DNA of 64,000 bases, taken from Gilliamella sp. wkB7 (GTDB lineage: Bacteria > Pseudomonadota > Gammaproteobacteria > Enterobacterales > Orbaceae). The position numbers and the translations under genes are program-made. Location: assembly GCF_001693435.1 (NCBI RefSeq), contig NZ_CM004509.1:1426001-1490000 (forward strand), read 5' to 3'. The stretch's first letter is position 1, and each line of letters starts with the position of its first letter. The notes under the pieces were generated by a model that ran no database searches, had not been told where the DNA came from, and saw only the letters and a program-made list of their open reading frames with translations. Of the stretch, positions 37,104 through 47,424 are shown piece by piece.

Positions 37104-37991
37104 ATGCTAATAATTATAGGTTATATTGTTGTTATCGCTTCTGCACTACTTGGTTATGTTTTAAGTGGTGGTTATTTAGCAGTTCTTTTTCAACCATTAG
37201 AGTTTCTAATTATTGGAGGAACTGCAATCGGGGCTTTTATTGTCAGCAATGAAAAGAAAGTAATAAAATCGACACTTAAAGCATTAGGTCAATTGTTTAA
37301 ATCATCCAAATATAATAAAACACTTTATCTAACTCTTATTAATTTAATGTACACCATTCTTACCAAAATTCGACAAAATGGTACATTATCCATTGAATCT
37401 GATATTGATAATCCAAAAGAAAGCGAATTATTTAAAAAATATCCACTTATTTTAGCAAGTCCTCAAATCTGCGACTTTATTACTGATTATTTGCGATTAA
37501 TGATTAGTGGCAATATGAATGTATTTGAAATTGAAGCACTAATGAATGAGGAGATTGAGACTTATACTCACGAATTAGAAAAACCTGCTGATGCAATTTC
37601 AGCTGTTGGAGATGGATTACCTGCTTTTGGTATTGTGGCTGCGGTTATGGGAGTTATCAATACGTTAGCACAAGCAGACAGACCAGCAAGTGAATTGGGA
37701 GAACTTATTGCTCACGCCATGGTAGGAACTTTTCTAGGTATTTTGCTTGCTTATGGATTTGTCTCACCACTAGCGGCGTTATTAAAGCAAAGAAACGCCA
37801 GTGTGATAAAAACGCTGGAGTGTACCAAAGTCATACTTATTGCAAGTATGCACGACTATGCTCCGCAAATTTGCATTGAATTTGGACGAAAAACGTTATT
37901 TTCTCATGAAAGACCATCTTTCTTTGAATTAGAAAAATATATCCAAGACGTAAAAGATAAAAATGCCAACTCAAATGAAAATAACAAATAA
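37104..37991 (+). CDS. motA: Flagellar stator protein MotA
   Basis: MotA forms the proton-driven stator with MotB. The 295 residues match E. coli MotA (295). Four membrane helices are visible: two at the N terminus and two around DGLPAFGIVAAVMGVINTLA and MVGTFLGILLAYGFVSPLAA. The large cytoplasmic loop that contacts FliG is intact. GGAGAAAAAGGA lies before the ATG. The stop overlaps the motB start (TAATG). Confidence 0.95.
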   Translation: MLIIIGYIVVIASALLGYVLSGGYLAVLFQPLEFLIIGGTAIGAFIVSNEKKVIKSTLKALGQLFKSSKYNKTLYLTLINLMYTILTKIRQNGTLSIESDIDNPKESELFKKYPLILASPQICDFITDYLRLMISGNMNVFEIEALMNEEIETYTHELEKPADAISAVGDGLPAFGIVAAVMGVINTLAQADRPASELGELIAHAMVGTFLGILLAYGFVSPLAALLKQRNASVIKTLECTKVILIASMHDYAPQICIEFGRKTLFSHERPSFFELEKYIQDVKDKNANSNENNK

Positions 37992-38884
37992 TGAAAGACA
38001 AATCTGTAAGAATAATCACTAAAAAAAAATCCGGGCATGGTGGCAGTCACCATGGTGGTTCGTGGAAAATTGCTTATGCTGACTTTATGACAGCAATGAT
38101 GGCACTTTTTTTGGTCATGTGGTTAATTTCCAAAGCGAGTCCGCAAGAATTACAAGGTATTGCAGAATATTTTAGAACACCTCTTATTTTAGGACAAAAT
38201 GGCGGTAAAAACCTAAGTGATAGTGAAAGTCCTATTCCAGGTGGTGGTGACGATGTTATTAAAAAATTAGGTGAAGAAACAAATACGCTTTCAAACCAAA
38301 GCCTAACAGAATCTGAATCTAAACAACTTGAAAAATTAGAGCTTATAAAAACAGCTCAAAAAATCTATGAAGTGTTTGAGATCGATCCGAGGTTAAAAAA
38401 ATTAGCGGCCAACCTGATTATTGAATTAACTGAATTGGGATTACGGATTCAAATTCTAGCAACGGATGACAACCCCATGTTTGAAGTAGGAAGTGCCGTT
38501 ATTCATTCTGACATGCAACACATTTTACATGCACTTGCACCAATTTTAAATTCTTTGCCAAACAAAATGACATTATCTGGTCACACTGATGAGCGTCAAT
38601 ATGTAACGGGTGATCGAGGGTATAGTAACTGGGAGCTATCGGCTGATAGAGCTAATTCATCAAGAAGGGAACTTATTGCTGGTGGATTAGATTCTGGCAA
38701 GATTATTCGCATTATTGCTCTTGCCGATACAGTTAGTTTGAATAATAAAAATTATAGCAAAGATGCTAATCGTCGTATTAGTATTTTAATTTTGAATAAG
38801 TCGGCACAACAATATATTGAAGATGAAAATACGATGACAGGAATAGATTTTTTAAAACAAGCAAAATCAATTAAATCAGAGTAA
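37991..38884 (+). CDS. motB: Flagellar stator protein MotB
   Basis: MotB anchors the stator to peptidoglycan and provides the proton-carrying Asp. The 297 residues have an N-terminal segment KIAYADFMTAMMALFLVMWL that includes the essential Asp, a plug/linker region, and an OmpA-like peptidoglycan-binding domain (LSGHTDERQYVTGDRG, NWELSADRANSSRREL, DANRRISILIL). In E. coli cheA and cheW come directly after motB; here the next gene is flgK, 164 bases away. Confidence 0.95.
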   Translation: MKDKSVRIITKKKSGHGGSHHGGSWKIAYADFMTAMMALFLVMWLISKASPQELQGIAEYFRTPLILGQNGGKNLSDSESPIPGGGDDVIKKLGEETNTLSNQSLTESESKQLEKLELIKTAQKIYEVFEIDPRLKKLAANLIIELTELGLRIQILATDDNPMFEVGSAVIHSDMQHILHALAPILNSLPNKMTLSGHTDERQYVTGDRGYSNWELSADRANSSRRELIAGGLDSGKIIRIIALADTVSLNNKNYSKDANRRISILILNKSAQQYIEDENTMTGIDFLKQAKSIKSE

Positions 38885-38960
38885 TACCAATAAAAACAAT
38901 TTAATTATATACGCTAAAAAAATTAAAATCTAAAAAAAACCAATTTTATCTAAAAATAAC

Positions 38961-38987
38961 TAAAGTTTTACGATTTTAGTCCGATAT
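38961..38987 (+). promoter_or_regulatory. Sigma-28 promoter of flgKL
   Basis: TAAAGTTT (38961-38968), an 11-base spacer and TCCGATAT (38980-38987) match the FliA consensus at 14 of 16 positions. It lies 61 bases before flgK. Confidence 0.88.
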
Positions 38988-39048
38988 AAAAGATAACCTT
39001 TTAAGTTAATAATTTGGTTATTAACTGAAATTATATTTAGGAGCTATT

Positions 39049-40692
39049 ATGTCAAATTCATTGATGAATACAGGTATTAGTGGATTAAATGCAGCACAAA
39101 ATATGCTTAATGTGATAAGTAATAACATTAGTAATGCACATACCGTTGGTTATAATCGCCAGCAGCAAATTTTGCGGCAAGCAAATGGCACTAAATATAA
39201 TTATGGATTTGTTGGTAATGGGGTATCAGTATCATCAGTTAATCGAGCGTATAATAGTTTTGTGGTAGGGCAATTACGTCAATCACAATCACAAAATGGT
39301 TCGATAAAAGCTTATTACAATGAATTATCAAAAGTCGATAATTTATTAGCTGAGAATGAAAACAGTATTTCTTCACAATTAAATAATCTGTTTACTAGTT
39401 TAAATAAGCTTTCCTCTGATGCAGGTAATGCGGCTTCGAAACAAACTGTTATTAATGATCTTAACTCTTTAGTAAGTCAGTTCAATAAAACAGAGTTAAA
39501 TTTAAAAAATCAGATTGCCAATATCAATACTGAAATCGTTAATAACGTTGATACCATTAACTCATACACTAAACAAATTGCTGACCTTAATCAAAAAATT
39601 GCAAGATTACAGGCAGTAAGTGGTGGACATGAACCTAATGCACTACTTGATGAACGAGATCAATTAGTTAATGAATTAAGCGAAATGATCGGAATAACAG
39701 TTACCGAGCAAAATGGAGAATATAATATTTCGCTTCCTAATGGTTTAAGTCTAGTACAAGGATCTTCGGCAACTCAATTATCGGTACAACCGTCTAAAGA
39801 TGATCCTGCTTTAAATACGATTATTTACACGCATAATTCTGGCGCAACTCAAGAGCTAACAAGCCAAAATATTGCGTCAGGCCGATTAAATGGATTATTA
39901 GCTTTTCGTGATGGACCACTCCTTGAAGCACGTAATCAGCTAGGTTTAATTGCATTAAATTTAGCTGAACGTTTTAATGAAGTACATATGTCAGGTGTCG
40001 ATGTTAATGGCAATCCTGGCGAAAAATTATTTGATTATCAGTCTCCTAGCAGTATTGCTAACGCCAAAAATCAAGGCAATGCTACAGCTAAAATCAATTA
40101 CCACTCAGTGACAGATATAAAAGCGTCTGATTATAAAATTGAGTTCAATGGTAACGATTGGGTAGTAACCAGATTATCAGATAGTAAACAAATTACACCA
40201 CAAGTTGAAGATGGCAAGTTATTATTTGACGGATTATCTATTGAAATAAATGGCAATCCAGTTGCAGGCGATAGCTTTTTACTTAAACCTGTTGCCGATG
40301 TAGCATCATCATTACAGCTATTAGTAAAAGATGTGAATAAATTTGCAACAGGCATTAATGACGATGAAAATGGTAATGGTGACAACCGTAATGTTGCCAA
40401 ATTACTTGATATTCAAAATGAAAAATTAATTAATGGTACGAAAACCTTAAATAGTGCTTATAACGCGTTGGTCAGTTATGTGGGAAGTGAAACACAAACC
40501 GCTAAAATTTCAGCGCAATCCAGTCAAAATATTACCCAAGAAATTTATGAGCAAAATCAATCTATATCGGGTGTGAATATTGAAGAAGAATATATTTCTA
40601 TGCAAGTTTATATGCAGTATTACCAAGCTAATGCAAAGATTATTGATGCTGCAACTACAATATTCGATACCATTTTAGGTTTGGCTAAATGA
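39049..40692 (+). CDS. flgK: Hook-filament junction protein FlgK
   Basis: FlgK (HAP1) is the first junction protein between hook and filament. The 547 residues equal the enteric length. The N terminus NTGISGLNAAQNMLNVISNN with NISNAHTVGYNRQ and the C terminus SGVNIEEEYISMQVYMQYYQ, ANAKIIDAATTIFDTILGL are the rod/hook-type helices. AGGAG precedes the ATG. It has its own sigma-28 promoter and is followed by flgL after 15 bases. Confidence 0.95.
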   Translation: MSNSLMNTGISGLNAAQNMLNVISNNISNAHTVGYNRQQQILRQANGTKYNYGFVGNGVSVSSVNRAYNSFVVGQLRQSQSQNGSIKAYYNELSKVDNLLAENENSISSQLNNLFTSLNKLSSDAGNAASKQTVINDLNSLVSQFNKTELNLKNQIANINTEIVNNVDTINSYTKQIADLNQKIARLQAVSGGHEPNALLDERDQLVNELSEMIGITVTEQNGEYNISLPNGLSLVQGSSATQLSVQPSKDDPALNTIIYTHNSGATQELTSQNIASGRLNGLLAFRDGPLLEARNQLGLIALNLAERFNEVHMSGVDVNGNPGEKLFDYQSPSSIANAKNQGNATAKINYHSVTDIKASDYKIEFNGNDWVVTRLSDSKQITPQVEDGKLLFDGLSIEINGNPVAGDSFLLKPVADVASSLQLLVKDVNKFATGINDDENGNGDNRNVAKLLDIQNEKLINGTKTLNSAYNALVSYVGSETQTAKISAQSSQNITQEIYEQNQSISGVNIEEEYISMQVYMQYYQANAKIIDAATTIFDTILGLAK

Positions 40693-40707
40693 TAAAAGGA
40701 TTAAAAT

Positions 40708-41646
40708 ATGCGTGTTAGTACTAATTCAATGTATCAAAAAAATTTAAATAGTATTTTAGATACCAATAATAAATGGCAAAAATCAGGATTACATTTAGCA
40801 ACGGGTAAAAAAATCTTATCGCCGTCGGATGATCCAATGGGTTCATCACAAGCCTTAATATTAAAACATTCACAATCGAGAAATAATCAATTTCAGGCTG
40901 CACGTGAAAGTGCTAATAACTCGTTAAGTCGCCAAGATACCATACTAAAAGAAGCAAATACCGTTATCCAATCAATTCAAGAAACATTAGTTTATGCAGG
41001 TAATGAAACGCTAAACGATGAAAACAGACTTGATTTAGCCAATAAACTACAAGGATTAAAAGATCAGTTAATATCCTTAGCCAATGCCAAAGACACGAAT
41101 GGGAATTATCTGTTTGCTGGTAACAAAAATGACACGCCTCCTTTTGTTGTCGATGAAAATGGCAAAGTTAATTATGTCGGTGGCTCAACAACCATTAACA
41201 TATTTATTGATGAAACACGTGAAGTAGCAATGAGCTTTACTGGTGAGCAAATTTTTATGATGGGTGCTAATAGTGCTGTTGAAAGTGATGTTTTTGCCAG
41301 CATTGATTATGCTCTTGAAGCATTACAAATTGGTTTAGATGACAACGATCCTAATTCGATTGCGCAATTTAGAGAAGGGCTATCCAAAGCCAGCCAAGGA
41401 GTCGATAACTCGTTTGAAAACATATCAACCGTGAGATCATCGGGTGGTAATGTACTGGCAGAAGTCGAAAGATTAACAGCTCTTGGTAAGACCTTGGACA
41501 TCGATTTTGAAACGCAAATTAGTCAAATCGAAGATGTTGATTGGTATGAAGCCATTTCAGACTATGTGATGTTACAAGCAAATTTACAAGCGGCACAATA
41601 TACTTTTATGAATATGCAAAACATGTCGTTATTTCAAATGAAATAG
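40708..41646 (+). CDS. flgL: Hook-filament junction protein FlgL
   Basis: FlgL (HAP3) is the second junction protein and is related to flagellin. The 312 residues have the flagellin-like N terminus (MRVSTNSMYQKNLNSILDTN, HLATGKKILSPSDDPMGSSQ) and C terminus (DWYEAISDYVMLQANLQAAQ). The length fits E. coli (317). It is cotranscribed with flgK and convergent with flgJ, while in E. coli flgKL follow flgJ on the same strand. Confidence 0.94.
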   Translation: MRVSTNSMYQKNLNSILDTNNKWQKSGLHLATGKKILSPSDDPMGSSQALILKHSQSRNNQFQAARESANNSLSRQDTILKEANTVIQSIQETLVYAGNETLNDENRLDLANKLQGLKDQLISLANAKDTNGNYLFAGNKNDTPPFVVDENGKVNYVGGSTTINIFIDETREVAMSFTGEQIFMMGANSAVESDVFASIDYALEALQIGLDDNDPNSIAQFREGLSKASQGVDNSFENISTVRSSGGNVLAEVERLTALGKTLDIDFETQISQIEDVDWYEAISDYVMLQANLQAAQYTFMNMQNMSLFQMK

Positions 41647-41709
41647 CTGATTGTCACTAAACTTCATTTATACAAAAACGTTAATACATTATATTTAAAA
41701 TATATACAT

Positions 41710-41735
41710 AAAAAACAGGAGGAAAAAGCCTCCTG
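41710..41735 (-). terminator. Terminator of the flgBCDEFGHIJ operon
   Basis: Read on the minus strand, CAGGAGG and CCTCCTG form a 7-bp stem followed by a run of T residues, about 41 bases after the flgJ stop. The stem could also stop flgL transcripts. Confidence 0.75.
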
Positions 41736-41775
41736 CTCATTAATTTCTTTAAGTTAAAATCAATTTATTCCAATA

Positions 41776-42795
41776 CTATTTAAAAGCAATTTGTCTAAAA
41801 CCAGATAGGGATTTTGGCGGTATACTTTTAGCAATTGTCTCAATACGATTGATAATTTGAATCAGTTTTTCGCTATAGTTAGGATCGGTTGCATAATTAG
41901 CATCTTGTAATGCTTTAGCAGCTGTTCTTGCATCGGGCGCATTAACCACCGCACGATAACGTGGATTTTTAGTGAGTAAATTAAGGTAATCCGTTATTGC
42001 ATGTTGTTTACTATTATACACTCTAAAATCATCTTGAATTTTAACTCTATTGTTATTTAAAAATTCTTGTGTTGTTAAACGAGTAGAACTGTCTTTCCAT
42101 GATGGCGACGCTTTTATACCAAAATAGTTATGACTTGGCTGATTATCGGCTGTTTTTATCTGTTTTTTACCCCAACCTGTTTCTAATGCGGCTTGAGCAA
42201 TAATAACTTCATAAGGAATACCTGAAGCTTTCGCGGCTTTTTTAGCTGGTTCAAACCATTCAACTACAAATTGCGTGATATGGTCTTGATCAGAATGATT
42301 AGTTGGTGATGATAATTGGTTGACGTCAGCATTAGTTAAATTATTGGCTTTATGTTGCTGATAGAGCAATTGACCTAATGCGGCTGGAGATAAATTTGAT
42401 GAATTACCACTAAATAAAGATTGTGCTAATTGCATATTAGTTTGATTATTGTTTGCTTGAGATTGTGCATTAATATTAACCGCAGAATGAGGCTGATTCG
42501 TTAATTGTTTGGCAATAATATTAGCGAGCCCAAGGCCTTTTCCTGCTGTTTGCTGGGCAATTTGCTGATCAAACATAGAGGTAAATAGTTGCATGGCAGA
42601 TTGATTAAATAAACCACCATTAGGAACGGCCTTGCGCATAGATTGCATCATCATATTAACAAATAATGTTTCAAACTGATCCGCAACTTGTTTAATGCTT
42701 TCATTTGATCCACTAACTGCATCGCGTCTTAATTGGTTAATGCTTGAAAAATCATAAGCAAAACGATTAATGGACTGATTAACTAAATTTTTCAT
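41776..42795 (-). CDS. flgJ: Rod-capping protein and peptidoglycan hydrolase FlgJ
   Basis: FlgJ caps the growing rod and cuts peptidoglycan to let it pass. The 339 residues have the N-terminal rod-cap domain (QVADQFETLFVNMMMQSMRK, FTSMFDQQIAQQTAGKGLGL), a Gln/Asn/Ser-rich linker (about 115-165) and a C-terminal glucosaminidase domain with catalytic Glu in EVIIAQAALETGWGKKQ. It is bifunctional as in enterics. Last gene of the flg operon. Confidence 0.93.
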   Translation of the reverse strand: MKNLVNQSINRFAYDFSSINQLRRDAVSGSNESIKQVADQFETLFVNMMMQSMRKAVPNGGLFNQSAMQLFTSMFDQQIAQQTAGKGLGLANIIAKQLTNQPHSAVNINAQSQANNNQTNMQLAQSLFSGNSSNLSPAALGQLLYQQHKANNLTNADVNQLSSPTNHSDQDHITQFVVEWFEPAKKAAKASGIPYEVIIAQAALETGWGKKQIKTADNQPSHNYFGIKASPSWKDSSTRLTTQEFLNNNRVKIQDDFRVYNSKQHAITDYLNLLTKNPRYRAVVNAPDARTAAKALQDANYATDPNYSEKLIQIINRIETIAKSIPPKSLSGFRQIAFK

Positions 42796-42810
42796 ATTAA
42801 TAATTCTGTT

Positions 42811-43920
42811 TTAAATCGTCTCCAGCGCGGCGTGTAAACAACCTGCTGTTTTTAATGCTTCAAGTATGGACATTAACTCCGTAGGATTTGCGCCCAATAA
42901 ATTAAGTGAATGAATAACTCGGTTTAAGTCGGTACCTGAAGCCAAATTATGCAGTGCACCACCATCTTGTTCAATGCTAACTTCCTCATCCGGAACAACG
43001 ACAGTTTTTCCGTCTGTCAATGGTGTATTAGGTTGACTCACTTTTAATTTGTTATTGACTACAACCGATAAATTACCATGAGCAACAGCACAATTATCTA
43101 ATTTAACTTTTTGATTCATCACCACAACGCCAGTACGTGTATTTAACACCACTTTAGCTGAAATGGGTGTATTACCAATTTCAAGATTTTGTATACGTGA
43201 CAATAACTTTACTCGCGCCTGATTATCCTTAGGCATTGTTACGGTAACGGTAGTGCCGTCCATCGCAACCGCTATATTTTTTTGTAACTTATTAATTGCC
43301 TCAGATATTTTTAAGGCTCGAGTAAAATCAAATTGATTAAGGTGTAAATGAATCGTATCTTGTTCATCTAAACGAATAGCAAGCTCACGTTCGATTGTCG
43401 CGCCATTCGGAATGGTCGCCCCTGCTGTTTGATTAACACTTACACTTGAACCCTTGCTACTTGCTCCCATTCCACCCACAAATAAATTACCTTGAGCAAT
43501 AGCATAAACTTGATTATCGGTGCCTTTTAGTGGTGTCATAATTAATGTACCGCCACGCAAACTTTTAGCATTTCCCAAAGAAGACACCACAACATCAATT
43601 TGTTGCCCAACTCGTGCATAAGAAGGTAATTTGGCTGTCACCATTACTGCTGCCACATTTTTTAGTTGCATGTTACTGCCTGATGGAACCGTTATCCCCA
43701 ATTGCGATAACATATTCGTGATACTTTGAATAGTAAAAGGTGTTTGTGAAGTTTGATCGCCTGTACCATCAAGTCCAACCACAATACCATAGCCTACTAA
43801 GGCATTTTCTCTTACTCCTTGAATAGTAACAAGATCACGAATAGGTTCGGCGTAACATACTGGAGTGATCAATAAGGTCATACCGATAAAATTGATAAAA
43901 ATACGTAATTTATTTAGCAT
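42811..43920 (-). CDS. flgI: Flagellar P-ring protein FlgI
   Basis: FlgI forms the periplasmic P ring. The mature part starts after a signal peptide ending in TPVCYA and continues [20 protein letters not shown] and [19 protein letters not shown], nearly family consensus. The C terminus [15 protein letters not shown] is typical. I chose ATG 43920 (369 residues), preceded by GAG at 7-base spacing; ATG 43932, overlapping the flgH stop in TAATG, is a close alternative adding 4 residues. Confidence 0.93.
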   Translation of the reverse strand: MLNKLRIFINFIGMTLLITPVCYAEPIRDLVTIQGVRENALVGYGIVVGLDGTGDQTSQTPFTIQSITNMLSQLGITVPSGSNMQLKNVAAVMVTAKLPSYARVGQQIDVVVSSLGNAKSLRGGTLIMTPLKGTDNQVYAIAQGNLFVGGMGASSKGSSVSVNQTAGATIPNGATIERELAIRLDEQDTIHLHLNQFDFTRALKISEAINKLQKNIAVAMDGTTVTVTMPKDNQARVKLLSRIQNLEIGNTPISAKVVLNTRTGVVVMNQKVKLDNCAVAHGNLSVVVNNKLKVSQPNTPLTDGKTVVVPDEEVSIEQDGGALHNLASGTDLNRVIHSLNLLGANPTELMSILEALKTAGCLHAALETI

Positions 43921-43931
43921 GATGATACTCA

Positions 43932-44621
43932 TTAAAATGGTGAAAAATTTAAAAATAGGCGCTGTAACCACCCCATAGTTTGCGCTTCATCAATGTAGCC
44001 ATTACCGACATATTCAATACGGGCATCAGCAACTTGTGTTGAAATAACAGTATTATTACCACTGATGGTTCTTGGATTAACTACACCAGAAAATCTTATA
44101 AATTCGGTGCCTTGATTAATCGCAATCTGTTTTTCACCAATAACTTTCAAGTTGCCATTAATCATGACATTTTGCACAGTTACAGTGATTGTACCGCTAA
44201 AGGTATTTTTAGCATTTGCACCGCCCGATCCTTTAAAATCATTACTGCCTGAGATATCTGTATCGGCTTTACCTCGACCAACAAGTCCATCTAAAAAATG
44301 AGGTACAGTTTTTACTCCTACATTTAATGCACCATTACGACCTGCATTAACTGATGAGCTTTTGCTGGCACTAACATTTTCTTGTAAAACAATTGTTAAT
44401 ACATCACCAATGTTGCGTGGACGGCGATCTTCAAACATAGGTTGATAACCAAAACTACTCGGTTGGGCAGCCTGATAGATCGAACCGCTGGTATTGACGA
44501 TATCAGGCATTTTTGGCACGATGCTAGTTTCCCCCTCAACCAACGCTTTTTTAGGAAACTGTGCACAACTTAAAAGAAAAAACGCCATGAGAATATAAAG
44601 ATATTTCACTATATTTATCAT
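43932..44621 (-). CDS. flgH: Flagellar L-ring lipoprotein FlgH
   Basis: FlgH is the outer-membrane L ring. The 229 residues start with a lipoprotein signal peptide whose lipobox is LLSC, with Cys about residue 19. Conserved sections are [40 protein letters not shown] and [19 protein letters not shown]. The length matches E. coli FlgH (232). Confidence 0.95.
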   Translation of the reverse strand: MINIVKYLYILMAFFLLSCAQFPKKALVEGETSIVPKMPDIVNTSGSIYQAAQPSSFGYQPMFEDRRPRNIGDVLTIVLQENVSASKSSSVNAGRNGALNVGVKTVPHFLDGLVGRGKADTDISGSNDFKGSGGANAKNTFSGTITVTVQNVMINGNLKVIGEKQIAINQGTEFIRFSGVVNPRTISGNNTVISTQVADARIEYVGNGYIDEAQTMGWLQRLFLNFSPF

Positions 44622-44631
44622 GTTATTATCT

Positions 44632-45414
44632 TTAAAGTTGATTTAAACGTTGTAGCATTTGATCCGATGCAGAAATGGCTTTACTGTTAATTTCGTAAGC
44701 ACGTTGTACTTGAATCATATTAACTAACTCTTCTGCAACATTAACGTTAGACGTTTCGGTATAACCTTGATACAGCAAACCTGCTCCATTTAGTCCTGGT
44801 GTGTTTTCTGTTGGTGCACCTGAACTTTCGGTTTCTAAATACAGATTTTCACCCATACTTTCTAGACCAGTATCGTTAATAAACGTATGTAACGTTAACT
44901 GCCCAACTTGTACTTGTGTTGATTGGTTGGCTAATGTCACATTGACCACACCATCGCGCGCAACGGTCATTTTGATAGCATTGGATGGAATATTGATAGT
45001 AGGCTGAATCTCATAACCTGCTGCGGTAACCAATTGACCATTTTGATTGACTTGAAACGCACCATTACGCGTATAAGCTTGAGTACCATCAGGTAATAAA
45101 ACTTGGAAAAAACCTTGTCCATTAATGGCCACATCACTGCTATTATCTGTTGATTCCAAATTACCTTGGCTATGAATACGTTCGGTTGCAACAGGACGAA
45201 CGCCCGTACCAATTTGCAAACCAGATGGTAAAGTTGTTTGCTCAGAAGATTGTGCTCCTGGTTGGCGAACAGTTTGATAAAGTAAATCTTCAAATACTGC
45301 TCTCTGACGTTTAAAACCACTGGTACTAACGTTGGCTAAATTGTTAGAGATAATATCCATATTCATCTGTTGGGCGGTTAATCCCGTTTTAGCAATCCAT
45401 AATGATTTAATCAT
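44632..45414 (-). CDS. flgG: Flagellar distal rod protein FlgG
   Basis: FlgG forms the distal rod. The 260 residues have the standard enteric length. The N terminus [20 protein letters not shown] with [20 protein letters not shown] and the C terminus [20 protein letters not shown] are diagnostic. It lies 12 bases after flgF. Confidence 0.96.
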   Translation of the reverse strand: MIKSLWIAKTGLTAQQMNMDIISNNLANVSTSGFKRQRAVFEDLLYQTVRQPGAQSSEQTTLPSGLQIGTGVRPVATERIHSQGNLESTDNSSDVAINGQGFFQVLLPDGTQAYTRNGAFQVNQNGQLVTAAGYEIQPTINIPSNAIKMTVARDGVVNVTLANQSTQVQVGQLTLHTFINDTGLESMGENLYLETESSGAPTENTPGLNGAGLLYQGYTETSNVNVAEELVNMIQVQRAYEINSKAISASDQMLQRLNQL

Positions 45415-45426
45415 TGCTATTCCTTC

Positions 45427-46182
45427 CTATGTAAGTGATAAAATTTGATTCGCTTTTTGAGCATTTTCATCAGCAGTCGTGATTTCTTTCATTTGCATTT
45501 CAAATTGACGTGCATGAGAGATTAAATCCACCATAGCGGTAACAGGATTCACATTACTGCCTTCTAATACCCCTGACATTAATTGAGCTTTTGGATTATC
45601 TGGCATTACTGTGCCACGCTCATCTTGTGTCGCTTGTGTTAAATGAAAAAAACCATCATCGCCACGCTCAATTTCTTGTGGCAAAAGATGGACTTTTTTT
45701 ATTTTACCGACTTGGGCTATCGTGGTCGGTTTATCACCTGCACCTAAAGCAGAAAGCGTACCATCACTACTAACACTTACTTGAGATTGTTGTGGTACAG
45801 TTAAAACACCGTTATCACCCATTAATGGATGACCTTGAATATAAAGTCCCCCGTTTTCATCAATCTCAATTGCACCATTACGAGTATAACCCTCACGACC
45901 ATCTGCTAACTGAACAGCTAGCCAATCGTCTTGAGATAGGGCGACATCTAAGTTTCGTCCCGTATAATTAAATGCTCCCATTGTTGAATCGTAGGTTGGT
46001 GTAGTTGCAGCAACCATCGTTCGTGTCGGCATATCATTACCAACTATTGGCACGGCTTTCATTGCAGTTAATTGAGCACGAAATCCCACCGTTGATACAT
46101 TAGCCAGATTATGTGAGGTAACCGCCTGCTGATTAAGAGTTTGGCTTGCGCCCGACATTGCAGTATAAATAACCCGATCCAT
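45427..46182 (-). CDS. flgF: Flagellar proximal rod protein FlgF
   Basis: FlgF is one of the proximal rod proteins. The 251 residues match E. coli (251). The N terminus RVIYTAMSGASQTLNQQAVT with SHNLANVSTVGFRAQ and the C terminus MVDLISHARQFEMQMKEITT are typical. It lies 14 bases after flgE. Confidence 0.94.
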   Translation of the reverse strand: MDRVIYTAMSGASQTLNQQAVTSHNLANVSTVGFRAQLTAMKAVPIVGNDMPTRTMVAATTPTYDSTMGAFNYTGRNLDVALSQDDWLAVQLADGREGYTRNGAIEIDENGGLYIQGHPLMGDNGVLTVPQQSQVSVSSDGTLSALGAGDKPTTIAQVGKIKKVHLLPQEIERGDDGFFHLTQATQDERGTVMPDNPKAQLMSGVLEGSNVNPVTAMVDLISHARQFEMQMKEITTADENAQKANQILSLT

Positions 46183-46196
46183 AAATAATCCTTAAA

Positions 46197-47408
46197 CTAA
46201 CGCAAATTAACCAACGTATTAAGTATTTGGTCTTGAGTTTTAATGGTTTGTGAATTTGATTGATAATTACGTTGAGCCACAATCATATTGACCAGTTCTT
46301 GACTCATATCAACATTAGACGATTCAACCGCACCGCTGGCTAGTGATCCAAACGTCCCACTATTGGCAGAACCTAATACTTCTGCTCCAGAGTTAAGCGT
46401 TGATCGCCAGTTATTGTTGCCCGCTGATTCTAATCCATTGACATTGGCAAAATCAGCCATGGCAATTTGACCTAATAACATGGTTTGTTGGTTAGAATAA
46501 ACACCATAAATTGTGCCATCATCATTAATACTATAGCCAACTAGATCACCTGCAGCATAACCATCAACGATAGGGGTTTTAACACTACCGACTTCTTTAC
46601 CCATATTTTGTTGAGTACTGTTTGCTAATGACAATGTAAAAGTATTATCAGCTGATCCATTTAGGCCATTAAGATTGATAGTCATTTCTGGATCACTGAT
46701 TAATTTGCCAGATGAGTCAAATTCCATTTTTCCTAATGTTTGAAGAGTTGCATTAGGATCGCTGTTATCAAGATAATGAACATCCCATTGGTTATCTGCA
46801 GTTTTAACATAAAAAAGCTGAACATTACGTTGATTACCTAAGGAGTCATAAGTTGTAATGGTGGTTGAATAATTAAATGTGTCAGCATCTGTTGCATTAA
46901 TCGGTTGTTTTTCTGGAACTTTACTGTTTGAATTTAAATTCGTTTGCAAAGAAGCCTTACTGGTTGCTGATGCATTTAACATCTCTTGCGAAATTTTTAA
47001 TGGGCCAGGTGCAGCGCCTTGTTGGATTTGTGGTGGCGTACCTGTTGCTAAATAGCCAGTTAATTGTAATCCATCGGCAGATACGATATTACGCGCAGCA
47101 TCTAATTGGAACTGACCATTACGGGTATAATAGATTTGCCCGCTGCTATCCACTAATCGAAAAAATCCATTACCAGAAATGGCAACATCTAAACTATTAT
47201 TGGTTGAAGTCGTCGTACCATCATTAAAATTTTGCATAACCGATGCAACTTTAACGCCCATTCCAACTTTTGAGCCCGCATAGATATCAGCAAATGAGAT
47301 ACTAGCACTTTTAAAGCCAACCGTTGCAGAATTAGCAATATTATTACCAATAACATCTAATTGTTTTGAAGCGGCATTCATACCACTAATTGCTTGAGAA
47401 AACCCCAT
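46197..47408 (-). CDS. flgE: Flagellar hook protein FlgE
   Basis: FlgE is the hook subunit. The 403 residues match E. coli (402). The N terminus GFSQAISGMNAASKQLDVIG with NNIANSATVGFKSASISFAD and the C terminus SSNVDMSQELVNMIVAQRNY are family hallmarks. It lies 16 bases after flgD. Confidence 0.96.
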   Translation of the reverse strand: MGFSQAISGMNAASKQLDVIGNNIANSATVGFKSASISFADIYAGSKVGMGVKVASVMQNFNDGTTTSTNNSLDVAISGNGFFRLVDSSGQIYYTRNGQFQLDAARNIVSADGLQLTGYLATGTPPQIQQGAAPGPLKISQEMLNASATSKASLQTNLNSNSKVPEKQPINATDADTFNYSTTITTYDSLGNQRNVQLFYVKTADNQWDVHYLDNSDPNATLQTLGKMEFDSSGKLISDPEMTINLNGLNGSADNTFTLSLANSTQQNMGKEVGSVKTPIVDGYAAGDLVGYSINDDGTIYGVYSNQQTMLLGQIAMADFANVNGLESAGNNNWRSTLNSGAEVLGSANSGTFGSLASGAVESSNVDMSQELVNMIVAQRNYQSNSQTIKTQDQILNTLVNLR

Positions 47409-47424
47409 ATGAACTTATTCCCCT

